Notes: generated by a model from the letters alone, not told the origin. DNA of 64,000 nucleotides from Prorocentrum cordatum (GCA_963575745.1 CAUYUJ010003989.1:1-64000); one strand, 5' to 3'. Shown: positions 19,263 through 29,566, counted from the stretch's first letter. Numbers and translations: made by a program.

Positions 19263-19329
19263 GACCAAAATCGGCGGGAAATTTTCGCCAAATTTTTCAA
19301 CCTCTGCTAGGACCCCTTCAGTGCAAGCA

Positions 19330-19510
19330 AGCACTGATTGGGGAATGTTTTTTGGCCTTTGGAGGTGCTCTTGGGGGTCTTTCGGGGTCCCTCTTTTTGG
19401 CCTCTCGGGCTCTCTTGAGGCTATCTTGGGCCGTCCTGAGGCCGTCGTGGGTCGTCTTCAAGCCGTCTGGAGCCGTCGGGATTCCCCTGTGGACTCCATT
19501 GGTGCCCACA
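19330..19510 (+). repeat. Degenerate CTTGG array
   Basis: GGTGCTCTTGGGGGTC, GCTATCTTGGGCCGTC and related words are the same family as 18420-18800. The 19511-19865 stretch following is unique with no recognised gene. Confidence 0.75.
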
Positions 19511-19869
19511 CGGCCAACATCTAGTATTTTCCAAGCTTTTTTGTAGGTTCTTCAACTTCGGACGAATGGGTCGGCGACTCGGCGGGATCCCTGGGGGGGA
19601 TTGAGGGGGGTTGCTTTCCAATGTATAAGATTGCCATGTTTTGCAATGGGCCTTCCTTGACGCATGGTGGCGGGGCCCTTGCGTCACACACCCGTCCTGT
19701 CCGGACTGCCGAGACGCTTCGCTGCAGTCTGGACGTGGATTCATTGGCGTACGCCGCGCCGCCGACCTTCAAGGGAGCCATGGGTACTTCTCTTTTACGG
19801 GTCACTCGCATACAGGCTTCCAAAGCCGTGCGTCCATTTGGCAAGCCCAGAGCCGTAGTCAAACGGGGT

Positions 19870-20340
19870 CGGCTTGGTTGGGTTGTCTGTGGGTCCTCGT
19901 GGGGGCCTCACAGGGGGACTCTTGGGGCTCTCTTGCGGGTATGTCGGGGCCTCGGCGGCCATCTTGTGGGAGAGGGCTCCCGGGGCCCCTTAGAATTCCT
20001 CTTGGGCTGCCCCTGGGGCCCTCCTGGGGTCACTTGGGTAGTCTTGGGCCCTCTTGGGCCATCTTGGGGCCAGCTCGAGCCGTTACGGAGCCCTTTTGGA
20101 GGCCTCTTGGGAGTCTCGGGGCGATCTTTGGGGTCTTTCGCGCTGTCTTAGCTACCCTGAAAACGCGTGTAAAACAACGTTCAGGACATCGAGGACTTTG
20201 GCCTTTTGAGGAGCCTCTTGGGGGCCCTCCTGGGGCCGTCTTGGAGCTCTTTGAGAGCATTGTGGGCCGCCTTGGGCGCCTTTTGGGGTGACTTGGAGCC
20301 GTCGAGGACCCTCTTGGTGCCATGCTGGTGTGGTTTGGGG
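19870..20340 (+). repeat. Degenerate CTTGG array
   Basis: GGGCCCTCTTGGGCCATCTT and similar words occupy nearly the whole interval. The frames across it are low complexity. Confidence 0.8.
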
Positions 20341-20696
20341 AAGCGAAGGGTGGGAGAGGCACCCGCCAGCACTGGTGGATTCCTCCACCTCCAAGCCAGC
20401 CAGAATGGGGTCCCGAGGGAGGGATCTGCGATCGGGGAGCGGTCCCACACGCCAGAGACCAAGGGGTCGGGGGATTCTCAACAATACATTTTAGAAGTCT
20501 GACATGCACTGGTGAGCGGCATGTGCTTGCGTGAAGCCGTGCTTGCACTGAGTCTTCGTGGCCTCGGCTGCCATGTGATAGGTGGGACTTTCCCATGCTT
20601 TTCAATCTAGGCATCAGTAGGGGACGGAGGGATGGTTCGCACGGCGCAACATAACCACCACCGGCACTGACTGCGCCAACTGTACAGGCGGCCCGG

Positions 20697-20843
20697 ATCA
20701 GTAGGTCGACCCTGCCAGCTCAAGGGGGATCCCTCGTGTCTTGTGTCTCGCGACCCATGCTTCCGAAACTCCCGTGGCAATGTGGCCCTCGGAGGGGTCC
20801 TGTGTCCCCTCGCGTGCCCTGTCCGATCGAGTCCGACTGCACC
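20697..20843 (+). repeat. Dispersed repeat family O, copy 1
   Basis: AGTAGGTCGACCCTG, CGCGACCCATGCTTCC, GTGGCAATGTGGCCC and CCCTCGCGTGCCCTGTCC also occur in order at 42368-42522. Confidence 0.85.
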
Positions 20844-21022
20844 AATTTTGATCTCGTGCCTCGCGACGGCGTGCGTCGTATCTCTACAACTGGTCGGAGG
20901 GCGTCGAGGCGTCCACGAGGAGCTCTCCGCAGGGGCCTGCCTCGGAGGGCAGCAAAAAATTCAGCGGGGCGCCTGCGGCGTCGGGCCGCGGCCCCTGCCT
21001 CGTGCGCGCTCACCCGCGTCTT

Positions 21023-21381
21023 TTGAGTCGGGCCCGTCCCTCTGCCGGGGGCCGGGGGAATAGTCAAGAATAGTACGGTAGGTTTGCGTCGTGTCGACCA
21101 GCGGCGACCCCAGCGCGGACGTTCAAGGTTGAACGCCGCCAGCGACCCAGAATCGATCGATGTTGAACGATCGGACGTTGCGGCAGCGGCCGATCGTTCA
21201 AGGTTGAACGATCCCTGCGGTGTCAAAATTTAACGCTGGGATCGGCACGACACGAACCTGCCGTAGAAGAATAGTCGGGGGACTATGTTTTTGGTATTTT
21301 TGAGCTTTTTAGGGGGTGCCGTTTGACTGTTTTCTTTTGTTCGTTCGAGGTCCCCCTGTATGGGGGACATGCCCGACCTAG
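21023..21381. mobile_element. MULE-like MITE, copy 8, carrying a nested element
   Basis: The left end AGTCGGGCCCGTCCCTCTGC and right end GGGGGACATGCCCGACCTAG are intact, but the length is more than double the family norm. The excess is the 193-bp element at 21074-21266. Its right junction with a family A fragment is the same as at 16808/16809. Confidence 0.9.
21074..21266. mobile_element. 193-bp inverted-repeat element P, copy 1 (nested)
   Basis: The ends TACGGTAGGTTTGCGTCG and CGACACGAACCTGCCGTA are inverted repeats of about 30 bases, with inner palindromes GTTCAAGGTTGAAC and CGATCGTTCAAGGTTGAACG. AAGAATAG occurs on both sides (21066-21073 and 21267-21274). A second copy lies at 36989-37180. 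Confidence 0.9.
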
Positions 21382-21383
21382 GG

Positions 21384-21432
21384 TTAGTGGCAGGGCCCCA
21401 GAGCCCCTAAATTTGCCAGGGTCACCACAAAT
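21384..21432 (+). repeat. Dispersed repeat family A, fragment
   Basis: TTAGTGGCAGGGCCCCAGAG and TTTGCCAGGGTCACCA correspond to the left 45 bases of 16809-16968. Confidence 0.8.
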
Positions 21433-21550
21433 AGTAAAAAGCGTAGTGAGGGGACGATTTTTCGACTACCTTTGGCAATTTTCGATATCTTACTTGACAA
21501 TTCTTGATTTTTCGTCCAGAATCCGCCTGTAGGAGGACACGCCCGACCAA
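21433..21550 (+). mobile_element. MULE-like MITE, copy 9 (right part)
   Basis: GTGAGGGGACGATTTTTCGA, TTTTTCGTCCAGAATCCGCC and GGAGGACACGCCCGACC are present; the left inverted repeat is missing where it meets the family A fragment. Positions 21551-22110 after it contain no recognised gene. Confidence 0.8.
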
Positions 21551-22116
21551 ACCTTTGTCTTCTACTGCCAGTCAAGAGGCTTGCAGTGGGAACCCATTTC
21601 AAGAGACCCTGCTTGTCTCCAGGGGGCGCCCTGGGTTTCTTGTGTTTCGATGGTTCTGCTGTGGCAAGCGCGACGCGCACACACCAAGCATCGATGGGCG
21701 TCCTGGGGTCTCGGGGTTGGGCTTCTCGTGGAAAGTTTCTTGTGGAATGACCTCCACTGTATTCCGCGCTGGCGGGTCATGCCGAGACATCGTTGGGAAC
21801 CTTCAAACAGGACCAAAACCGCTCAGACAATCGGCCCACCGTGCACCCCTGTGGCAAGCCACACGGGGCGGCGCATGACGGAAAACGCGCGTAGCGTCGC
21901 GAATCGTTGGGTTTTTTGTTGAAGGTTTATTGTGGTCGAGAGTTCCTACGGTACTTCGTACCAGCCGACCTCCAGACGAGGCTGTGCGCGGCTCCCGATC
22001 TTGTACGTGCTGTTGGCCGCTCCCCGTCGTGCTGCCTGCGTGTATCTGCTGTTGCGTTGGCCGCCTCTTCATCCCCACCTTTGTCGGCGAACGCGCAGAC
22101 AAATCTCTGAGCTGGT

Positions 22117-22305
22117 GATTGTGAGGAGGAGGAGGAGGAGGAGGAGAAGGAGGAGGAGGAGGAGGAGAAGGAGGAGGAGGAGGAGGAGGAAGACGAGGAG
22201 GAGGAGGAGGAGGAGGAGGAGGAAGACGAGGAGGAGGAGATAGGCGGAGGAGGAGGAGGAGGAGGAGGAGGAGGAGGAGGAGGAGGAGGAGGAGGAGGAG
22301 GGGAA
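22117..22305 (+). repeat. (GGA)n microsatellite
   Basis: Purine-only strand with AAG and GAC interruptions. The plus-strand frame is poly-Arg. Positions 22306-22940 after it carry mixed unique sequence with no recognised product. Confidence 0.98.
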
Positions 22306-22949
22306 GCTACATCGAGCAGGAGAAGGTGGGAGACAGGAGTAGGAGTCGTGGGGTCATTCAGGCAGCCATGGCAAGCTCAGGAGGCTGTTTTGGGACTGAT
22401 GTGCAGCATGGGGCGCGGTCCAATGGCGCCGGCTCATCCCGCCACCGTGTACAGTCAACCCGCAACGTAAGGATAGGCAACCTACCCAAGGGTACCCTTG
22501 CATCCTAGCCTCCTCGGTCCATCCTTGGCCACTGTCGTTGGCTACGCCCCGCTCGAAAGGCTTTGAAATGGGTGTCCAAGGCCCTTGCATCCTTATCGCG
22601 CATCCCCACTACACGGGTTGACTGTAGGCATCTTGGTTGCCTCTTGGTGCGCATGAGGCCTTCGGGGCTGTCAGAAGACGGACAAGTCAGAACGCTGAAA
22701 TCATTGAGCAACCTTCGGCGAAGCGATGCTTCGCACCACCTGATGTCCTCTCTGGGATTGTCGTGGAGATCTCTTGGGGGGAGTCCGTGTGGCTTCTGCG
22801 TCCGTCACGAGGCTGCCTTGGGCCGTGCCGGAGCCCTCCGAAGTCCGCCGCTCGGGCGGTGCGTGGGACCGTACCCGGAGTGCACCTCGCCCGCGCTGCA
22901 GGGGCCGGAGGGAGGGTGGGCCCGGAGGCTTTGAGGGCCCAGGAGATGC

Positions 22950-23243
22950 GTGGTACCCCCACCTCTAGATAATCCGCGGGAAACGAATCTGGTCATCCAA
23001 ACGGACGGTGGCAAAAGATCTGGGGGCAATGCAGCAGCCTCCGTCGTCGTCGGCATGTTCATCAGTGGAGACGCAGAGTCGAAGTACCAGCCGTGGCACG
23101 CAGAAGGGCACCATCTGAGCGGGGAGGTAACAGTATTCCAAGCAGAAGCCATAGCATTAGAACGAGCTTTTTCGTTTGTGCAATCACGTATAGTTCCAGC
23201 CAACTTTGTAGAAGTTCCAAGCTGTAGCGAAACGAAACGATAA
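22950..23243 (+). pseudogene. RNase H domain fragment (retroelement remnant)
   Basis: A frame of about 97 codons starts at GTG, not ATG. It reads NLVIQTDGGKRSGGN near residues 13-27 and EVTVFQAEAIALERAF near 59-74. This is the first half of a type-I RNase H fold with the first catalytic Asp (D19) and the Glu (E66). The following strand, FVEVPSCSE, has Cys where the third acidic residue would be expected, and the frame then stops. GATAATCCGCGGG occurs at 22968-22980 and 23239-23251. It is most likely a decayed retrotransposon piece. Confidence 0.55.
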
Positions 23244-23264
23244 TCCGCGGGGGGGGAAGTGAGA

Positions 23265-23410
23265 AGGGGCGGGCCTTCTCAGAAGGCTCGGAAGCCCTCT
23301 GAGAAGTGTCCCAGGCCTGCCCCCGGAAGGCGCTGAAGACTTCTCGGGAGGCGCGAGAGGGCTTCTGAGAAGCCCCGCCGCCTTCCGAGAAGGCCCTCTC
23401 CCTCGCTCGC
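23265..23410. repeat. AGAAGGC-type palindromic repeat
   Basis: GGGCCTTCTCAGAAGGC, CTTCTGAGAAGCCCC and GCCTTCCGAGAAGGCC form several nested stems. It is related to 25205-25500 and 59935-60085. Confidence 0.7.
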
Positions 23411-23618
23411 CGCCAAGAGGAGGCTGTTGCACCCCGGGGGGCAGGGCGGGGGAGGACGAGACAACCCGCGTCTCGCGCGCCTCGAGGCCCTGGCAGGCGG
23501 GGGGAGCCCCGGAGCGTGGCGTCGGTCGGGTGCTTTTTCTGCGCGCCGTGCCTGACTCTAAGGGGGGTCAGAAAAGCGTCTCCGACAGCGGACGGCAACC
23601 ATCACGCGCTCCTTGCCT

Positions 23619-23811
23619 TATGTCGGGCGTGTCCCCCTGCAGGGGGATCTTCGACGAAAAATAGAAAATGCACCCAAAATACCCCAAAGAGGTAATAGTT
23701 CCCCCGACTATACGTGGATTTTTTTTTTTTTTTTTTTTTTGTTGATTATCTTTGGGGCATTTTTCCATTCTTCGTCGAAAATCCCCCGGTAGGGGGACAG
23801 GCCCGACTTAA
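23619..23811. mobile_element. MULE-like MITE, copy 10
   Basis: Termini TATGTCGGGCGTGTCCCCCT and GGGGGACAGGCCCGACTTAA. Flanks TCCTTGCCT (23610-23618) and TCCTTGCCC (23812-23820) match at 8 of 9 bases. The interior includes an 18-T run. Confidence 0.92.
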
Positions 23812-24205
23812 TCCTTGCCCTCACGGGAGGCTCCGCCGGCGGCCCAGGCGGGCATGCCAGCACAGGTTTCCCCGCCCACCTCGGTGCCCCGTGGCCCCAT
23901 CGGAGGAGCTCCGCCGGCTGCCCCGGCGGCAAAGACCGTGCGGCGATCCCCCGCCCGCTTCGGCGCACCCCTTCCCCGTGTCGCGGCCCCTTCGGGAGCT
24001 CCGCCGCGGGCCCCAGCGGCAGATTCCGCGCGGCGACCCGTGCCCATGTCGGCACGCCCCTTCGCGCGAATCGTGCCCACATCCCACATGGGGAGTTCCG
24101 CCGCCCATCGTGCCCCAATCCTTTTGCTCGACCACGTCCTGTTCATCTGCCTTGCAGTACTCGCACCCGCATGGGGTCGGGTTCTTCGCCCCGGCTAATT
24201 TGCAG
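23812..24205 (+). repeat. Composite repeat N, degenerate copy (satellite and tail)
   Basis: Three or four GC-shifted units (CCGTGGCCCCATCGGAGGAG then CTCCGCCGG) are followed by the tail TTGCAGTACTCGCACCCGCA, GGGTTCTTCGCC and GGCTAATTTGC. The head and microsatellite core are missing. Positions 24206-24830 have a short CTTGGGG patch near 24470 and otherwise nothing recognised. Confidence 0.75.
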
Positions 24206-24834
24206 CGTCGTCATGCGTTGAGCGCACTGGAGGATCAGTTGGGCCCAACGTGGGCAATCTTCTGTTAGGTCTGGGGTATCTTCGGGTCGTGTCGGGGGTT
24301 CGGAGCTTGTTGGGTATATTGTATGGACTGTCAGGCGAATCCGAATCCGAAGAGGCGCACACTCTTCCACACCCACGGTTTTTCAATGGTTTAGGGGTTA
24401 TGGAGGTCTTTGAGGGCAGTTCCCCCGCCATCTTAGTCGTCTGCCAGTCTGCATTGCCAGCGTCTTGTGTTCTCTTGGGGTTTCTGGAATCCGTCTCGGG
24501 GTCATGTTGGCACCTCTTGGGGCCCTCTTAGGGCTGTCTCGGAGGCACTTGTCCAATACGAGGTGACCAAGGGATCATAGCCTCACAGGTTTCCAGTCTG
24601 CTGCCGCCAACGTCGCCGCATTCGCATCCCCAGCGTGACTCAGTGGGGCAGCTTCGCGCTCGAGCGAATTACCGGTTAAGTATTGATCTAGAAACTAGTC
24701 GCACGGGTTGGCGTAGAGCGGTCAAGGTAAGAGAGCGATTTTGTTGTTTGATTGCGTACCGTGATTCCACCAGCAAAGTGTAGTAATATCAGTGTTGGTT
24801 TCTCTTCGCCAGGAGCCTCATGCTGCCTCACGTC

Positions 24835-25000
24835 GGCCCAGGATGGCTCAAGCATCCCCGAGGAACGCTCAAGAAAGCTCCAAGGGAGTCCCAAGACGGC
24901 ATGAGTGTATCTTATCTTAGCAGGCCCTCGGCCGGGGCCCAGGCTGCCCCAAGAGGGCCTCAACAGGTTCTCGGAAGACGGCCCACGAGGTCCCCAGGAG
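24835..25000 (+). repeat. Degenerate CAAGA array
   Basis: GGAACGCTCAAGAAAGCTCC, CCAAGAGGGCC and similar words are the complement type of the CTTGG arrays. Confidence 0.7.
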
Positions 25001-25019
25001 TACCCGAAGAGGTCCCCCA

Positions 25020-25125
25020 GACGAGGAGAAGGAGGAGGAGGAGAAGGAGGAGGAGGAGGAAGGGGAGAAGGAGAGGGAGAAGGAGGAGGAGGAGGAGGAG
25101 GAGGAGGAGGAGGAGGAGGAGGAGG
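25020..25125 (+). repeat. (GGA)n microsatellite
   Basis: GGAGGAGAAGGAGGAG repeats, purine-only. Confidence 0.98.
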
Positions 25126-25204
25126 GACACATGTTGTTCTCAATGTCAAGTTTCGGATCCCAGGCGTTTGGTCCCAAGATGGCTCCACGAGGCCTTCTGG
25201 AAGG

Positions 25205-25500
25205 GTCCATCGGCGGCGAGCGCGGGGGGGAAGTGGGGGAGAAGGCTTCTCGGAAGGCCGCGGGACTCCTCAGAAGCCCTCGCGCCTTCTGGGAAGTTGT
25301 TTTTTTGGTCCTCGGGGAAGGTCTAGAAAATTTCTCTCAGACGGCCCGATGACTTCCGAGACTTCTGAGAAGGCCCGCTCCTTCTGAGAAGTTGTTTTTT
25401 GTCCTCGGGGAAGGCTTAGACAACTTCTCTCAGAAGGCCCGGTGACTTCCGAACCTTCTGAGAAGGCCCGCACCTTGTCGTTTTCCCCCTCGCTCGCCGC
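25205..25500 (+). repeat. AGAAGGC-type repeat with about 90-bp tandem duplicate
   Basis: Two units share GAAGTTGTTTTTT, GTCCTCGGGGAAGG, TTCTCTCAGA and ACTTCTGAGAAGGCCCG. The outer parts resemble 23265-23410, including the CCCTCGCTCGCCGCC end. Confidence 0.8.
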
Positions 25501-25534
25501 CGAGTCCAAGAGGGCGCCGAGGCTACCGCTTTCC

Positions 25535-25820
25535 TCCAGGAACCCACCAGTATGGCCTCAAGATGCCCCACGACTGCCCCAATAATGCCCTGGCTCTCTT
25601 GAGGCCCACTCGTGGCTTCTTGGGGCTCTCTTGTGGCGCTTTCGGGGCCACCGTGTCGGAGAGACTCGATGGAGCCCAAGGCGGCGAGGCGGTCAACATC
25701 TCGTGGAGTCAGGCCAGGGGGGGCTTCTTCGAACATCTCGACCGTCCTGGACGTTTGCTGGGCTGCGTTGGGGGCGTCTTCGGCCGTCTCGGGGCCAGCT
25801 CGGAGCTTTAGTGCCCATCT
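25535..25820 (+). repeat. Degenerate CTTGG-type array
   Basis: TCTTGAGGCCCACTCG, TTCTTGGGGCTCTCTTG and GTCTTCGGCCGTCTCGGGGC are weakly periodic. Confidence 0.55.
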
Positions 25821-25968
25821 CGGACATGATCTGCCCCCCAGGCAGGTGATCGTTTTTTTTTCCAAACCCTCCTTGGTTGGGTATTCGTTTTGAATAGAGC
25901 ACTACTCGCGCGTCCTTCCTTCCTTCCTCCCTTCCTCCCTTCCTCCCTCCTGGGCTGCGATCTGCGAC

Positions 25969-27225
25969 ACTGTCGCCACTTTCGAGGGCTGCTGGTGTGT
26001 CCAGCGGAGTGGGGCACCGCGCAGACCTGAGCGGGACCTCGCTGTCCCTTGGGTGGTTGCGATCTGCGATGTTGTCGCCACTTTCGAGGGCTGAGCGGGA
26101 CCTCGCCGTCCCTGGGGGGTTTGCGATCTGCGACATTGTCGCCACTTTCGAGCGCTCCTGGTGGGTCCAGCGCAGTGAGGCGCCGCGCAGACCTGAGCGG
26201 GACCTCGCCGTCCTTGGGTGGCTGGGACCTGCGACGTTGCCGCCGCTTTCGAGGGCTGCTGGTGTGTCCAGCGGAGTGAGGCACCGCGCAGATCTGAGCG
26301 GGACCTCGCCGTCCCTTGGGTGGTTGCGATCTGCGACGTTGTCGCCACTTTCGAGGGCCGCTGGTGGGTCCAGCGGAGTGAGGCACCGCGCAGACCTGAG
26401 TGGGACCTCGCTGTCCCTGGGGGGCTGCGATCTGCGACATTGTCGCCACTTTCGAGGGCTGCTGGTGGGTCCAGCGGAGTGAGGCACCGCGCAGACCTGA
26501 GCGGGACCTCGCCGTCCCTTGGGTGGCTGCGATCTGCGACATGTCGCCACTTTCGAGGGCCGCTGGTGGGTCCAGCGGAGTGAGGCACTGCGCAGACCTG
26601 AGCGGGACCTCGCTGTCCCTGGGGGCCTGCGATCTGCGACATTGTCGCCATTTTCGAAGGCTGCTGGTGGGTCCAGCGGAGTGAGGCACCGCGCATACCT
26701 GAGCGGGACCTCGCTGTCCTTGGGTGGCTGCGATCTGCGACGTTGTCGCCACTTTCGAGGGCTGCTGGTGGGTCCAGCGGAGTGAGGCACCGCGCAGACT
26801 TGAGCGGGACCTCGCCGTCCCTGGATGGCTGCGATCTGCGACGTTGCCGCCGCTTTCGAGGGCCGCTGGTGGGTCCAGCGGAGTGAGGCACCGCGCAGAC
26901 TTGAGCGGGACCTCGCCGTCCCTGGATGGCTGCGATCTGCGACGTTGCCGCCGCTTTCGAGGGCCGCTGGTGGGTCCAGCGCAGTGAGGCGCCGCGCAGA
27001 CCTGAGCGGGACCTCGCCGTCCCTTGGGTGGCTGCGATCTGCGACGTTGCCGCCGCTTTCGAGGGCTGCTGGTGTGTCCAGCGGAGTGAGGCACCGCGCA
27101 GACCTGAGCGGGACCTCGCCGTCCCTTGGGTGGTTGCGATCTGCGATGTTGTCGCCACTTTCGAGGGCTGAGCGGGACCTCGCTGTCCCTTGGGGTCTGC
27201 GAGCCTCACGAATGCCGCTCGCAGA
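25969..27225 (-). repeat. 102-bp satellite array (about 12 units)
   Basis: Each unit has GGGACCTCGCCGTCCC, GGTTGCGATCTGCGACGTTG, TCGCCACTTTCGAGGGC and GTCCAGCGGAGTGAGGCACC. The period of about 102 is a multiple of three, so all minus-strand frames stay open for 400-500 codons and encode a 34-residue repeat. Shortened units (missing about 50 bp) occur near both ends, at 26087 and 27165. It is not considered coding. Confidence 0.92.
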
Positions 27226-27704
27226 AGTATATGCGCCCATGTCACGTCATCACCTCCGTATAACGTCTCCCGAGCTACTCATGGCCCGCATTGCGCAGGG
27301 GTTGGGTACGTCGCCAGTGTAAGCATTCATTGTTTTGCCGATCGGCGCGGGCCCTCGCACCCCCCCTCCCCCCTCCCCCATGGAGTAGATCTTGGCTATT
27401 TTCGGCGCCTGTTTCACGCATGTGTGCCCCCCCATAGGACGTTCTGTTTCGAGCAGTCGCGCTAAGCAGAGGTCTGGAGCCAGACCCCCCCCCTTCCCCC
27501 CTTCCGTCCAATGTCGAAACGCTGAATAAAAACGCCCACCGCGGTTGCCATTCGTTGGTCCCGCTCTCGGGCCTCTCTTGGCCCGACCGTGGGCCGAGTT
27601 CACCCTCGGTTTTCGTGCGAGAGCCTCCAGCAGCGGCCTCGCGTGCGCGCGGACCAAGCACATCAAATCAGATAACGATTGCATTTGGTATTTGGAACAA
27701 TTTA
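27226..27704. other. Unassigned unique stretch
   Basis: Mixed-composition sequence contains a C-run CCCCCCTCCCCCCTCCCCC at 27360. No repeat family, RNA gene or convincing coding frame was recognised. Confidence 0.5.
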
Positions 27705-28483
27705 GCTGAATCGTGAACTTAGCGTAGTGTCATAGTTGGCGTAGTGCCATCGTGTTGTGTTGGAGACAACTGGTTATGACACTACGCTACGGTTAGCGCA
27801 GTGTCATAGTGTTGTGTTGGAGACAACTGGCTATGACACTACGCTACGGTTAGTAGCGTAGTGTCATAGCGTAGTGTTGCGGACACATGGGTGTGACACT
27901 ACATTGTGACACTACGTTACGGTTAGCGTAGTGTCATAGCGTAGTGTTGCGGACACCTGAGGTGACACTACACTGTGGCTCTACGCTACGGTTAGCATAG
28001 AGTCATAGAGTAGTGTTGCGGGCACCTGAGTGTGACACTACGCTGTGACACTACGCTACGGTTAGCGTAGTGCCATAGCGAAGTGTTGCGGACACCGGGG
28101 TGTGAGACTACATTGTGACACTACGATACGGTTGAGGTGGGCGGAGAAGGAAGATCTTTTGCTGGCTTTTTTTCCTGTGGATTTTGCTGGACTCTGCTCC
28201 GGGAACGGGGATTCTACGCTACGGTTAGCGCAGTGTCATAGCGAAGTGTTGCGGACACCGGGGTGTGAGACTACATTGTGACACTACGCTACGGTTGAGG
28301 TGGGGGGAGATGGAAGAGTTTTTGTTTGTTTGCTTTTCCTTCGGGTTTTGCTTGACTCTGCTCTGGGAAAGAGGATTCTACGCTACGGTTAGCGTCGTGT
28401 CATAGAGTAGTGTTGCGGACACCTGGGTGTAATACTACACTGTGACACTACGCTACGGTTGAGGTGGGGGGAGATGGACGATT

Positions 28484-28494
28484 TTTGTTGCTGC

Positions 28495-28555
<61 letters not shown>

Positions 28556-28556
28556 G
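28484..28556 (+). repeat. (TTG)n microsatellite
   Basis: About 24 TTG triplets lie inside one unit of the palindromic satellite. Confidence 0.98.
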
Positions 28557-28679
28557 CGGTTGTTTGCTTTTCCTTCGGATTTTGCTTGACTCTGCTCTGG
28601 GAAAGGGGATTCTACGCTACGGTTAGAGTCGTGTCATAGCGTAGTGTTGCGGACACCTTTCCCAATGCTCCCAGTTTTA

Positions 28680-28905
28680 CTATGGTTGGCTATGGTGTTG
28701 CTGCGGTTTTCTGTGGTTTGCTATGTTCTTTTGCTGCGGTTTGCCGTGGTTTGTTGTGGTTTTGTTTTGGTTTGCCGTGGTTTGCTGTGGTGTTGCTGTG
28801 GTTTGCTGTGGTCTTGCTGAGGTTTTGCTGTGGATTGCTGTGGTTTGCCGTGGCTGAGCTATGGTTCAGCTGTGGTTTGCTGTGGTTTTGCTGTGGTGTG
28901 CTGTC
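28680..28905 (+). repeat. TTTGCTGTGG minisatellite
   Basis: Degenerate TTTGCTGTGGT / TTTGCCGTGGT words of about 10-12 bases are embedded in the palindromic satellite. Confidence 0.9.
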
Positions 28906-29104
28906 GCAGTGTCATAGCGTAGTGTCACAGTCGCTTGGTTTTGACACAACGCTAGTGAAGTTAGCGTAGTGTCATAGAGTAAAGTCTAAATTCACGATTC
29001 AGATCTACTCTCGTTATTTGGCCTGCTTGGTTGGAGTGTCGAGCGCACCTCTGCTCTGCCGGGCTGGCGAACTTTTGGGGCAGCCGCCCCCTCGTCCGGG
29101 AGGA

Positions 29105-29140
<36 letters not shown>
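29105..29140 (+). repeat. (GT)n microsatellite
   Basis: About 17 GT dinucleotides. The surrounding 28990-29370 stretch is unique sequence without a recognised gene. Confidence 0.97.
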
Positions 29141-29141
<1 letters not shown>

Positions 29142-29376
29142 AACGTCACGACATACGAGATGGCAGCTGCAGCGGAGTGCGCGTGAGAACGGCACGATCT
29201 ACGTACATTGTGGTATGTGAGGAGGGCGACGTTTCTACCTGAGCGAACCGGTATCATCTTATAACCTGTAGGCGTGTGGATCGATGGAGTCTGAAGACGG
29301 CCTCCGTGTTCTCGCATCCGGTTTCGCTGTGAATGCCAAAGGAAAGACGCGCGCAAGATCCTCCGCTCTTTTCCGT

Positions 29377-29552
29377 ATCGCTTGACCTATCCCCATCTCC
29401 ACCCGGCCGTGGCATCTCGGCCCCACCATCCCACCACCCCAGTTGGGATGGGCCCCTCGAAGCCCGAGGGGAACCGCCCATATCACTACCTAGGGGGGTA
29501 CATCGGCCAGTGGGGAGGCCACACCAGCGAGGATAGGGATCGGTTAAACGAT
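29377..29552. mobile_element. Inverted-repeat element I, copy 2
   Basis: ATCGCTTGACCTATCCCCAT at the left is the inverse of GATAGGGATCGGTTAAACGA at the right. The inner CCAGTTGGGATG and ACATCGGCCAGTGGGG match 7924-8109. Confidence 0.8.
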
Positions 29553-29566
29553 GCTCGAATCCGCGC

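Larger units (their letters stand above)
27705..28985. repeat. Palindromic TAGCGTAGTGTCATAG satellite
   Basis: TAGCGTAGTGTCATAG and its near inverse GTGACACTACGCTACGG alternate about ten times. Early units are 60-125 bp. Later units contain inserts of GAGGTGGGGGGAGATGGA and TTTGCTTGACTCTGCTCTGG. The final copies at 28905-28985 close the array. Hairpins can form in every unit. Confidence 0.92.

Noticed and set aside
21066-21274. AAGAATAG pair taken as proof of an 8-bp (hAT-type) duplication for element P
   Set aside because: The MITE itself is rich in AATAGTC words, and the second copy of P has no 8-mer flanks but fits insertion at TA. The 8-mer alone is not decisive.
25693-27240. Minus-strand open frames of 428-515 codons
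   Set aside because: They arise from a 102-bp satellite with a period divisible by three; all three minus frames are open at once and encode the same 34-residue repeat.
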